A DNA stretch of 8,018 nt from an uncultured Collinsella sp. (GTDB lineage Bacteria > Actinomycetota > Coriobacteriia > Coriobacteriales > Coriobacteriaceae), in assembly GCA_902469555.1 (NCBI GenBank), contig CABRDB010000052.1, positions 1 through 8,018 on the forward strand, written 5' to 3'. The notes under the pieces were generated by a model, which was not told the origin of the DNA, ran no database searches, and saw nothing but the letters and a program-made list of their open reading frames with translations. Below are positions 1 to 6,308 of this stretch, in pieces. The translations under genes were made by a program, and so were the position numbers. Every line of letters begins with the position of its first letter. Position 1 is the first letter of the stretch.

Positions 1-23
1 CCAAATCGTCCTCGGACATGTCA

Positions 24-56
24 GGACCCCGCCGTGCGCTTCGCGCGGCGGGGTCC
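24..56 (+). terminator. Strong GC-rich hairpin, probable terminator of an upstream gene
   Basis: GGACCCCGCCG (24-34) pairs perfectly with CGGCGGGGTCC (46-56). A few more pairs inside (35-38 with 42-45, one of them T-G) leave a tiny loop. On the + strand the stem is followed by TTCC and then mixed sequence, so the U-tract is weak. No coding sequence is visible to the left within the window, so the gene it ends must lie outside. Direction is inferred from the short T run on the + side. Confidence 0.55.
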
Positions 57-347
57 TTCCGTCCTGCGGAAAGATTTGGGAGGTAAGCCCTGGGGCCTCC
101 TGCGGCAACTAGGGAGGCCGAGACTGTTCGTCTTCTTGCTGCGGGTGCGTGGGCTGAGATTTTGGGATGTTGCAGGCTCTTAGCTGAGAGTAGCACTGAC
201 ATTTGTCACGAAATTGCTGGTCATGATGGTCGCTACCGGTAGTTGCGGTAGGGTTGGGGCAGATTCTAACTAGAAATGGTGGTCGCAGCCGGTTGTTCTC
301 GGCATACTCGGCTCATTCGATTCGACCACCAAACGAAAGGAACCACC
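57..347. other. Non-coding stretch upstream of the XRE regulator gene
   Basis: No supportable gene lies in these 290 nt. A 7-bp inverted repeat, GGCCTCC (94-100) with GGAGGCC (113-119), has no U-tract after it. A perfect 10-bp palindrome CTACCGGTAG sits at 233-242, and CTACCG/CGGTAG half-sites recur at 233-238 and 246-251. These could be an operator for the downstream regulator, but nothing proves it. I see no convincing -35/-10 pair. Confidence 0.3.
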
Positions 348-1262
348 ATGGATCTTGCGATGGCGCAGCGCCTCGTCGATCGCCGCAAAGCTGCCGGGCT
401 TTCTCAGGAGGCGCTTGCCGCCCAGCTGGGTGTGAGTCGTCAGGCTGTCAGTAAATGGGAACGCAGCGAGTCCTCACCCGATACCGATAACCTCATTGCG
501 CTCGCCGCGCTGTATGGTGTGTCGCTGGATGAGTTGTTGTATGGGGAAGCGGCTAGTGATGCCGATAGCTCAGAGGACGGCAGCACCGAAACGGTGGATG
601 AGGCTAAAGAGGCCGAAGATTCTGCCGAGCACGCCGATTGCGGCGACAAACCACTTGTCGATATTTCCCTCGCGCGTGGCATCCACGTCATTGATCCCAA
701 TAAAGGCGAGGAAGTCCATGTTGGCTGGAACGGCATCCATGTGACCAACGAGCGCAAGGGCGAAGAGGTGCATGTGGGGCCGGACGGCGTGCATGTCGAT
801 ACGCTTGAGGACGATGGACATAGCATGCATACCAATGACGACGGCACCGTCACCATCGACGGCGAGACGTTCTCCAGCTGGAAGGAAGCACACGACAAGC
901 TCGACCATCATGGCAAGCATTTCCACACCAAGGTCGGACGTGCATGGAACAAATTCCCCTTCCCCGCGCTTGTCACTCTCGCCTATCTGGTGCTCGGCAT
1001 TGTCTACGGCACATGGGCTACGGGACTCTTCCTCGTCTTTTTGATTCCCGTCTATTACGCGCTTGGCGACTTTATCGACCAACGCCACTTATCTAAGCTG
1101 ATCGATGTCGTCTATTCAGTCGGTGCCGAGGCATGGTTCCTCTACATGTGGCTCTGCCTGGAACAACCCCATCCCGCCTGGGTAATCCTCATCACCATCC
1201 CGGTCGTAAAAGCACTCATGCGCTGGTGCCGCAAACAATGGAAGCACCGCAAGCGAGCCTAA
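348..1262 (+). CDS. Membrane-anchored XRE-family transcriptional regulator with internal repeats
   Basis: This is a 304-residue protein. Residues 8-62 form a Cro/C1-type helix-turn-helix (LSQEALAAQLGVSRQAVSKWE, with the usual P-D-x-x-x-L-x-x-L-A-x-x-Y tail), a predicted DNA-binding domain. An acidic linker (66-100) follows. Then come beta-like repeats: KGEEVHVGWNGIHV (119-132) and KGEEVHVGPDGVHV (137-150), flanked by weaker copies (ARGIHV before, DGTVTIDGE after). A His-rich stretch lies near 181-193. The C-terminal third has four likely membrane segments (about 206-222, 225-243, 252-270, 274-292) and a basic tail. The start at 348 is chosen because GAAAGGA precedes it at normal spacing and the HTH begins at once; the frame is open upstream to 276 but has no family resemblance there. 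The domain order suggests a sensor that regulates from the membrane. Its target and signal are unknown. It is transcribed away from all other intact genes. Confidence 0.85.
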   Translation: MDLAMAQRLVDRRKAAGLSQEALAAQLGVSRQAVSKWERSESSPDTDNLIALAALYGVSLDELLYGEAASDADSSEDGSTETVDEAKEAEDSAEHADCGDKPLVDISLARGIHVIDPNKGEEVHVGWNGIHVTNERKGEEVHVGPDGVHVDTLEDDGHSMHTNDDGTVTIDGETFSSWKEAHDKLDHHGKHFHTKVGRAWNKFPFPALVTLAYLVLGIVYGTWATGLFLVFLIPVYYALGDFIDQRHLSKLIDVVYSVGAEAWFLYMWLCLEQPHPAWVILITIPVVKALMRWCRKQWKHRKRA

Positions 1263-1314
1263 ACCATCCCAGCCCGACAGCAGCATCCAACTAGTACTCC
1301 CCCGCCCATCCCCC

Positions 1315-1385
1315 TAAGTTGCGGTGATATAGTTCCGGTTTTAGCCCTGAGTAATCGAGTTTAGGAACTATTCCACCGCAACTTA
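1315..1385. repeat. 71-bp inverted-repeat element downstream of the regulator
   Basis: The outer arms TAAGTTGCGGTG (1315-1326) and CACCGCAACTTA (1374-1385) are perfect 12-bp complements. After a 2-nt mismatch the inner arms ATAGTTCC (1329-1336) and GGAACTAT (1364-1371) pair perfectly over 8 bp, leaving a 27-nt loop. There is no U-tract on either side, so a simple terminator is unlikely. The layout resembles a REP-like or small palindromic repeat. The core AGTTGCGGT also occurs once at 241-249. Confidence 0.75.
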
Positions 1386-1436
1386 CGAATGGTCGGAGCG
1401 GCTACAGCACAAGCGTCGGCGTTCGTTTGATGGTCC

Positions 1437-1596
1437 GCCACGAAAAGGGGCCATCTACTACGTTCAACTCGATGAGGCCAACCATGATCGCCTTTTTCGA
1501 AAATCGATAGGCCTTCTACCTGCGGTTTTATTTTTCGTTTTCCCGGCATGGTTGAGGGTATCCAATTAAACGTAGTAGATAGGCCCGTTTTGTGGC
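1437..1596. repeat. 160-bp long imperfect palindrome, MITE-like or structured-RNA element
   Basis: Arms 1437-1486 and 1547-1596 are collinear inverted repeats without gaps, matching at about 38 of 50 positions by hand. The best blocks are GCCAC, ATCTACTACGTT (1453-1464 with 1569-1580) and CAACCATG (1479-1486 with 1547-1554). Weaker complementarity continues outward to about 1428 and 1607. The centre holds CCTGCGGTTTTAT (1519-1531), which recurs inverted near the centre of the palindrome at 7676-7849. No open reading frame of known type spans it. Either a non-autonomous mobile repeat or a transcribed hairpin RNA would fit. Confidence 0.7.
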
Positions 1597-1675
1597 ATAC
1601 GACCCATTCAAGCCCAATCTCGAAGGCTAAAGAGAGCCTCTCATCCACCCCTGCGGGCAAAAGATAGCAAAGTAA

Positions 1676-1710
1676 CAAACGCCGGGTCGCCCGTAGGTGC
1701 CCGGCGTTTG
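1676..1710 (-). terminator. Probable rho-independent terminator of the ABC operon
   Basis: CAAACGCCGGG (1676-1686) and CCCGGCGTTTG (1700-1710) form a perfect 11-bp stem with a 13-nt loop. On the minus strand the stem is followed by TTACTTTGC, a moderately T-rich tail. On the plus strand it is followed by CCCAGA. It lies about 45 nt beyond the stop codon of the leftward permease gene, which fits a terminator for that operon. Confidence 0.6.
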
Positions 1711-1715
1711 CCCAG

Positions 1716-1756
1716 ATAAAACCTGCCAAAATAAACCTGTCCCTTTTTGGCAGGTT
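1716..1756. repeat. Left copy of a 35-nt repeat, forming a hairpin over the permease stop codon
   Basis: Positions 1716-1750 match 5282-5316 in inverted orientation at 34 of 35 positions (A1733 is the single difference). This copy is extended so that AACCTGCCAAAA (1720-1731) pairs perfectly with TTTTGGCAGGTT (1745-1756), a 12-bp stem with a 13-nt loop. The right arm overlaps the TAA stop (1757-1755) of the permease gene. On the minus strand the stem is followed by TTAT, so it may serve as a first terminator ahead of the hairpin at 1676-1710. Confidence 0.8.
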
Positions 1757-4532
1757 ACTCGGCGCTCTTGAGGGCGCCGACCATGTCGATCTTGTTGAGG
1801 GTACGATTGGTGGCGAGGTTGACGATAAACGTAAAGCCAAAGGAAAGCACCACGGCGAGCACGTAGCTTAGCGGCTCGACCTCGACGTCAAAGTACAGCG
1901 ACGGCATCTGCAAAATGTAGGTAAAGCTCTCGGCCAGCAAGCCACCCAGCGGCACGCCCAGTGCGGTGCCAATCGCCGTGAGGACCAACGTCTCCTTGTT
2001 GACGTAGTGGTGCACCTCGCCGCGACGGAAGCCCAGCACCTTAATGGTCGCCAGCTCGCGCTCGCGCTCGGAGATATTCGTGTTGGACAGCGTAAACACC
2101 ACCACAAACGATAGGCACGCTGCCATAAAGGTCACGAGCACCACGACAGAATTGATAATCGTAAAGTTCGCCTCGTAGTTCTGCCAATGTTCGGCCGTGC
2201 TCGAGATGGTGAGCCAACCGTCGCTCTTAATTTTCTTGCTAAACGCAATCTGGTCGGCCGACGAACCCTTAAGCAGCACAAAGACGCCGTTGAGGCGTGC
2301 GCTTCGACCGAACGCACGCTCATAGGTACTCTGCGTCATGTAAAGCGTGTTGCCCAGATAGTTGAGCGAGATGTCGCTGACTTTGACCTTGGCAACATTG
2401 AGCGACGAATCCTGGACGTGTGCTGTATCGCCCGGCTGAATCCCCAGCACCAGCTGCGAGCTCTTGCTTAAATACACGTCCCCGTCACGCAGGGCGAGCG
2501 GTTCTTTGGACTCATCCTCAAGGCGAACGTAGTCGTCCAGATCGTTCGTGCGGTCATCGGGCACCACGATCAGCTGTACGGTCTCACTCTTGCCGCCAAA
2601 CGTAAAAGTGACGTTGTCGGTCATGATTGGCAGCGTCGAAGTCACGGTCACGTCGGAATCCTTGGCCGCGCTTCGCTCGTCGAGAGCCGCACACGTCTGC
2701 GAAAAATCGTCGGGATTGGCAACCGCCAACAGGTCATAGCGCGTGACGTGGCCGTACTGCTTGGGCGAAAGCGCCACCGACGTATCGCGGATGCCCATGC
2801 CGCAGATCACGAGCGCCGTGCAGCCGGCGATACCGAAGATGGTCATAAAGGCACGCTTTTTATAGCGGAATAGGTTGCGTGCTGCCACCTTGTTCAAAAA
2901 GCCCATACGGCGCCAGATAAAGCCGATGCGCTCGAGCAAGATACGCGAGCCGGCGCGCGGGGCCTTGGGACGCATGAGCGAGGCTGGGGTCTCGGCCATC
3001 TCGTGGCGGCAGGCGATAATCGTGGCGCCCACCACGCCCACGGCAAACAGCGCCACCGAAACGATTGAGGACACGATATCGTACGAAAGCAGCATCTGGG
3101 GCAGCGAGTACATATCGTCGAACACCGTAAACAGGAACAGCGGCAGGCCCACAAATCCGATGATGTTGCCGAGCACGCCGCCGATCAGACACGCCCACAG
3201 TGCGTAGTCTACGTATTTGGACAGGATACGCCCGCGCGAATAGCCGAGTGCTTTGTACAGGCCGATGAGCGTGCGCTCCTCCTCGACCATGCGCGTGGCG
3301 GTGGTAAGGCTGATGAGCACGGCGACGATAAAGAAGATAAACGGGAACACGGTGGCGATGGCCTCGATCGAAGAACTGTCGCTCTCGACGCTCGAGTAGC
3401 TTGCGATGTTGCCGCGGTCCTGGATGTACCAAGTGCATTCGCCCAGATCGGAAAGCTCGGCGCGGGCATCGGCGAATTGCTGATCGGCGGCGGCGCGGCG
3501 CTGGTCCAACTCGGCCTGAGCCTGGACGCGCTCCTCGCTGCCCTCGGCCATACGGTCGATGTTGCCCTGTTCAATCCCAAAGAGCATATTCGTTTGGCGC
3601 TCGGCCGCATCCAAGCTTGCCGGCGTGTCGACCGTCAACTCCTGAGCGCGCGCCTTCTCGCGCTCCTCGCGGATCTTCTCGATATTGCCCTTGACCTCAT
3701 TGATCTTAGCCGCGTAGGCATCTGAATAGGAATTGAGGCTCTTGGCTCCCTCGACGATCACGTGGACTGCGGAGTAGGAAGAAGATGTCGCGGCATCCTC
3801 GCTCACATAGAACTTGTAGTCCGCGGCCGAGGCGGCACGGAAGGCGTTGACCGTCGAGTCGGAGCTCACGTCGGTGGGATCGAGAACCTCGGCCGTGATG
3901 GTGTAATCGCCCGCGGCAAACTGGTCCTTGGCGCTTTGGTTCGACGAACTCGCGTCATTGGCAGCAAAACTCACCGTATCGCCGAGCTTTTTGCCCGAAG
4001 CCTTCAGGAACTTCGAAGTCACCGCGACCTCATCGGCACTCTCGGGCAAATCGCCGTTCACCAGCACCGGCTGATCGATGTTCTCCTTGGAGAGACTTTG
4101 CACGACCACGCGCTCGCGCGTTGTGCCCACGGCGGTGTAAGCGGTCTCGGTGTAGATGCCCTCGGCCGTCTCGACGCCGTCGACCTCTTGAATGGCCGCA
4201 AGATCGTCGCGCGTAAGGCCACAGGTCGACTGTACGTTAATGTCATAGACGTTCTGCTGGTCAAAATAAGCGTCGACCGAATCGCGCAAATCCTCGCAGC
4301 CCGCCTTAAGGCCGCACATCACGCTCACGCCAAGCGCGGTGATGACCACGATGGACAAGAAGCGCTTAAGACTGCCGCGGATTGTGCGGTAGATGCCACG
4401 GCGAAATACCGTCGGCACCATATCGTTTGAGCTTTGGGCGGTACGATAGGTCGTAAAATCCTGCTCGTGCTCCATGTTCCGCGCGTCGCGGCGTTGGCTG
4501 TTTTGGCGGTCCTGGTCCATGGGCGCTACCAC
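1755..4532 (-). CDS. FtsX/MacB-type ABC transporter permease with two FtsX domains
   Basis: This is a 925-residue membrane permease that should work with the ATPase encoded just upstream. Likely membrane segments are at about 57-78, 389-411, 440-467, 486-508, 561-580, 790-815, 847-870 and 886-906: a single N-terminal helix, then two FtsX units each preceded by a large extracellular region. Each FtsX unit shows the expected cytoplasmic coupling helix, EEERTLIGLYKALGYSRG (417-434) and ERERELATIKVLGFRRGE (822-839). The first extracellular region includes a charged Glu/Arg/Gln-rich probable coiled coil at about 275-362. The GTG start at 4532 overlaps the ATPase stop by 7 nt, and an ATG four codons later (4520) gives 921 residues; either implies translational coupling. 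The family includes mechanotransmission pumps, lipoprotein movers and antibiotic-peptide resistance transporters. No substrate can be named from the sequence. Confidence 0.9.
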   Translation of the reverse strand: MVAPMDQDRQNSQRRDARNMEHEQDFTTYRTAQSSNDMVPTVFRRGIYRTIRGSLKRFLSIVVITALGVSVMCGLKAGCEDLRDSVDAYFDQQNVYDINVQSTCGLTRDDLAAIQEVDGVETAEGIYTETAYTAVGTTRERVVVQSLSKENIDQPVLVNGDLPESADEVAVTSKFLKASGKKLGDTVSFAANDASSSNQSAKDQFAAGDYTITAEVLDPTDVSSDSTVNAFRAASAADYKFYVSEDAATSSSYSAVHVIVEGAKSLNSYSDAYAAKINEVKGNIEKIREEREKARAQELTVDTPASLDAAERQTNMLFGIEQGNIDRMAEGSEERVQAQAELDQRRAAADQQFADARAELSDLGECTWYIQDRGNIASYSSVESDSSSIEAIATVFPFIFFIVAVLISLTTATRMVEEERTLIGLYKALGYSRGRILSKYVDYALWACLIGGVLGNIIGFVGLPLFLFTVFDDMYSLPQMLLSYDIVSSIVSVALFAVGVVGATIIACRHEMAETPASLMRPKAPRAGSRILLERIGFIWRRMGFLNKVAARNLFRYKKRAFMTIFGIAGCTALVICGMGIRDTSVALSPKQYGHVTRYDLLAVANPDDFSQTCAALDERSAAKDSDVTVTSTLPIMTDNVTFTFGGKSETVQLIVVPDDRTNDLDDYVRLEDESKEPLALRDGDVYLSKSSQLVLGIQPGDTAHVQDSSLNVAKVKVSDISLNYLGNTLYMTQSTYERAFGRSARLNGVFVLLKGSSADQIAFSKKIKSDGWLTISSTAEHWQNYEANFTIINSVVVLVTFMAACLSFVVVFTLSNTNISERERELATIKVLGFRRGEVHHYVNKETLVLTAIGTALGVPLGGLLAESFTYILQMPSLYFDVEVEPLSYVLAVVLSFGFTFIVNLATNRTLNKIDMVGALKSAE

Positions 4533-5227
4533 TCGATCGTCTCGATAGGCACGGGATTTTGCTGGACCGTCTCGCTCTCCACGCGACCACTCTTAAAGCG
4601 GATCAGGCGATCAGCCATGGGCGCGAGCGCGGAGTTGTGCGTGATGATGATGACCGTAATGCCCTGCTTGCGGCAGGTATCCTGCAGCAGCTGCAAGATC
4701 TGCTTGCCGGTTTTATAGTCGAGCGCGCCCGTGGGTTCGTCGCATAAAAGAAGCTTGGGGTTCTTGGCCAGTGCGCGGGCAATGGACACGCGCTGCTGCT
4801 CGCCGCCCGAAAGCTGCGCGGGGAAGTTGGCGAGGCGCTCGCCCAGGCCAACCTGGCGAAGCGTCTGTTCGGCATCGAGCGAATCGGGGCAGATCTGAGC
4901 TGCAAGCTCAACGTTTTCGAGCGCCGTCAGGTTGGGAACCAGATTGTAGAACTGAAAGACAAAGCCGACGTCGGCGCGGCGGTACTCCACAAGCTGCGCC
5001 TCGTTGGCAGAGCTCACGTCGCGCCCGTCCACTGTCACGGAGCCGGAGGTTACCGTATCCATGCCGCCTAGGATGTTGAGCGCCGTAGTCTTGCCGGCGC
5101 CCGAAGCGCCCAGGATAATGGCGAGCTCACCGCGCTCAACGGTAAAGCTCGCGCCGTCGAGCGCATGGATGCGGGCATCGCCCTCGCCGTATGCTTTGAT
5201 GACGTCTTTGAATTCGATATAGGCCAT
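4526..5227 (-). CDS. ABC transporter ATP-binding protein, LolD/MacB type
   Basis: This is a 233-residue cytoplasmic nucleotide-binding subunit with all catalytic motifs intact: Walker A GASGAGKT (40-47), Q-loop FVFQ with Q92, signature LSGGEQQR (139-146), Walker B LLLCDEP (159-165, catalytic E164), D-loop GALD (167-170) and switch H197. The length and the ALDGASF / [13 protein letters not shown] segments are typical of the LolD/MacB/FtsE clade that pairs with FtsX-type permeases. ATG at 5227 begins the family's usual N-terminus ([14 protein letters not shown]), with GGGAA upstream as a modest ribosome site. It is first in a two-gene leftward operon and its stop overlaps the permease GTG start. 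Two ATPases presumably act per transporter. Substrate and regulation are unknown. Confidence 0.93.
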   Translation of the reverse strand: MAYIEFKDVIKAYGEGDARIHALDGASFTVERGELAIILGASGAGKTTALNILGGMDTVTSGSVTVDGRDVSSANEAQLVEYRRADVGFVFQFYNLVPNLTALENVELAAQICPDSLDAEQTLRQVGLGERLANFPAQLSGGEQQRVSIARALAKNPKLLLCDEPTGALDYKTGKQILQLLQDTCRKQGITVIIITHNSALAPMADRLIRFKSGRVESETVQQNPVPIETIEW

Positions 5228-5260
5228 CGATCGGTTCCCATCTGGTCGGATAACTCTTTA

Positions 5261-5289
5261 GTATTACCCATTTCACGCCGACCAAAAAG
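5261..5289 (-). promoter_or_regulatory. Candidate promoter of the ABC operon
   Basis: On the minus strand, TAATAC (5266-5261) is a good -10 candidate about 35 nt before the ATPase start codon. At 17-nt spacing the -35 position (5289-5284) reads CTTTTT, a poor match that falls inside the 35-nt repeat at 5282-5316. The repeat may therefore contribute to or disturb promoter activity. Support is mainly the -10 and the position. Confidence 0.3.
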
Positions 5290-5316
5290 GGACAGGTTCA
5301 TTTTGGCAGGTTTTAT
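5282..5316. repeat. Right copy of the 35-nt repeat, inverted relative to the left copy
   Basis: The reverse complement matches 1716-1750 at 34 of 35 positions (C5299 is the difference). Here only a 6-bp CCAAAA/TTTTGG stem (5282-5287 with 5301-5306) remains, because the outer CAGG arm of the left copy is absent. It lies in the upstream region of the ABC operon. Two such copies 3.5 kb apart in opposite orientation imply a dispersed repeat family. Confidence 0.85.
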
Positions 5317-5428
5317 ATGGGGAAACGACAGCCATAGATGAGGCGCCGGGGAGGCAGAGAAATCATCGACGGGGTCAGGCCGACCGCCAAACACAACGCA
5401 CGCATCTCTATCTGTCAGCCGAATCATT

Positions 5429-5442
5429 CGAACAGCTGTTCG
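5429..5442. promoter_or_regulatory. Perfect LexA-type SOS box upstream of the GyrI-like gene
   Basis: CGAACAGCTGTTCG is a perfect 14-bp palindrome that matches CGAAC-N4-GTTCG, the LexA (DinR) operator of Gram-positive bacteria including actinobacteria. It ends 5-10 nt before two overlapping TATGAT -10 candidates and 56 nt before the start codon at 5499, a good position for repression. The divergent ABC promoter is about 160 nt away and is less likely to be the target. I saw no second such site in the window. Confidence 0.75.
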
Positions 5443-5446
5443 TTTT

Positions 5447-5457
5447 TATGATATGAT
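5447..5457 (+). promoter_or_regulatory. -10 region of the GyrI-like gene promoter
   Basis: TATGATATGAT contains two overlapping TATGAT hexamers (5447-5452 and 5452-5457), each five of six to the consensus -10. The -35 position overlaps the LexA-type palindrome or the bases just before it and has no good hexamer of its own. A start near 5460-5465 would give a leader of about 35-40 nt. Confidence 0.5.
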
Positions 5458-5498
5458 TCCACTATCTAAACAGGCCAATACGCAGAAAGGCGGCCAAC

Positions 5499-6137
5499 AT
5501 GTCGTTCGACTTTAAGAAGGAATGCAAGGAGCTCTACAAACCTGCAAGCAAGCCGAGTATCGTAACTGTCCCGCCTATGAGCTACGTTGCCGTTCGCGGA
5601 AAGGGCGACCCAAATACCGAAGGTGGCGAGTATCAAAACGCCCTGCCACTGCTTTACGGCATCGCCTATACCGTCAAGATGTCGAAGAAAGGCTCAAGGA
5701 GTATCGAGGGCTATTTCGACTTTGTAGTACCGCCGCTCGAGGGATTCTGGTGGCAAGACTCCCCGAGCGGCGACATCGATTATGTACGCAAGGACGATTT
5801 CAACTTTATCTCGTGCATCCGCCTGCCCGATTTCGTCACCCTAGATGACTTTGACTGGGCAGTCGCGGAAGCCACGACCAAAAAGAAACTGGACTTTTCT
5901 GCCGTCGAGCTGCTTAAAGTTGACGAGGGTCTCTGCGTTCAATGCATGCACACCGGGCCCTACGACAACGAACCGGCGACCGTAAACGCTATGAATGAAT
6001 ACACGACCGAGCAGGGCTATGTCCCCGACTTCTCAGACACCCGTTTCCATCACGAAATCTATCTCTCCGATCCGCGCAAATGTGCACCGGAGAAACTTAA
6101 GACTGTGGTTCGTCATCCTATCAAGCGCGCCGAATAG
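5499..6137 (+). CDS. GyrI-like small-molecule-binding domain protein, possible cyclopropanoid hydrolase
   Basis: This is a 212-residue soluble protein of the GyrI-like family (SOUL/BacR-like ligand-binding fold). Diagnostic stretches are SKPSIVTVPPMSYVAVRGKG (17-36), a full-length GyrI-type middle with GFWWQD (82-87), and the C-terminal HHEIYLSDPRKCAPEKLKTV (184-203), which I recognise from stand-alone homologues such as Listeria Lin2189. There is no DNA-binding domain, so it is not an AraC/MerR regulator. Known family roles are gyrase protection (E. coli SbmC/GyrI) and, for some stand-alone members, hydrolysis of DNA-alkylating cyclopropanoids. The Glu of HHEIYLSDP is a candidate catalytic residue, by inference only. 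ATG at 5499 is preceded by AGAAAGGCGG. A LexA-type box and a -10 lie just upstream, suggesting SOS induction. No clear terminator follows. Confidence 0.85.
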   Translation: MSFDFKKECKELYKPASKPSIVTVPPMSYVAVRGKGDPNTEGGEYQNALPLLYGIAYTVKMSKKGSRSIEGYFDFVVPPLEGFWWQDSPSGDIDYVRKDDFNFISCIRLPDFVTLDDFDWAVAEATTKKKLDFSAVELLKVDEGLCVQCMHTGPYDNEPATVNAMNEYTTEQGYVPDFSDTRFHHEIYLSDPRKCAPEKLKTVVRHPIKRAE

Positions 6138-6231
6138 CATGGAGCGTCATTTCACGCGCTAGGTTTTAAGCCAGTCAACCAGCCGCCACCTAGGCCGTCC
6201 GGTAATTATCCTGACGCGGCCCGTCGCATCT

Positions 6232-6237
6232 TATAAG
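6232..6237 (+). promoter_or_regulatory. Candidate -10 for the Abi_2 remnant and its leader
   Basis: TATAAG (5 of 6 to consensus) lies about 72 nt before the Abi_2 ATG. The best -35-like hexamer, CTGACG (6211-6216), is only 15 nt upstream, shorter than ideal. A start near 6243 would begin the transcript just before the overlapping inverted repeats at 6251-6306. Confidence 0.3.
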
Positions 6238-6250
6238 TTTGTTTTGCTAA

Positions 6251-6306
6251 AGCTGGAAAGCCTCTCAACGATGCGCAACTCCAGCTCTTTTTCTATCAAG
6301 AGGCTT
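6251..6306 (+). ncRNA. Structured leader with interleaved inverted repeats before the Abi_2 remnant
   Basis: AGCTGGA (6251-6257) complements TCCAGCT (6280-6286). AAGCCTCT (6258-6265), immediately next, complements AGAGGCTT (6299-6306). The pairs are interleaved, as in an H-type pseudoknot or two alternative hairpins. The second right arm contains the AGAGG ribosome site of the ATG at 6309, so pairing would hide it. The first loop length is zero, so a strict pseudoknot would need one or two pairs open. A cis regulatory leader or a relic of a small antitoxin-like RNA are both possible. Confidence 0.4.
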
Positions 6307-6308
6307 AA

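Noticed and set aside
138..225. TPP-riboswitch-like words (GGGTGC, then GGCTGAGA)
   Set aside because: The second conserved half (ACCTGA...GGATAATGCCAGCGTAGGGA type) is missing, and the downstream gene has no link to thiamine.
1437..1596. CRISPR or attachment-site interpretation of the repeats
   Set aside because: There are only paired inverted arms, with no regular direct repeats and spacers, and no integrase or cas gene in the window.
1361..1840. A 159-codon minus-strand frame across the palindromic region
   Set aside because: It spans two inverted-repeat elements, two hairpins and the permease 3' end; the translation shows no domain, and the palindromic structure explains the sequence better.
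3762..4430. A 222-codon open frame antisense to the permease gene
   Set aside because: It lies wholly inside a well-supported gene, has low-complexity composition, and no family motif.
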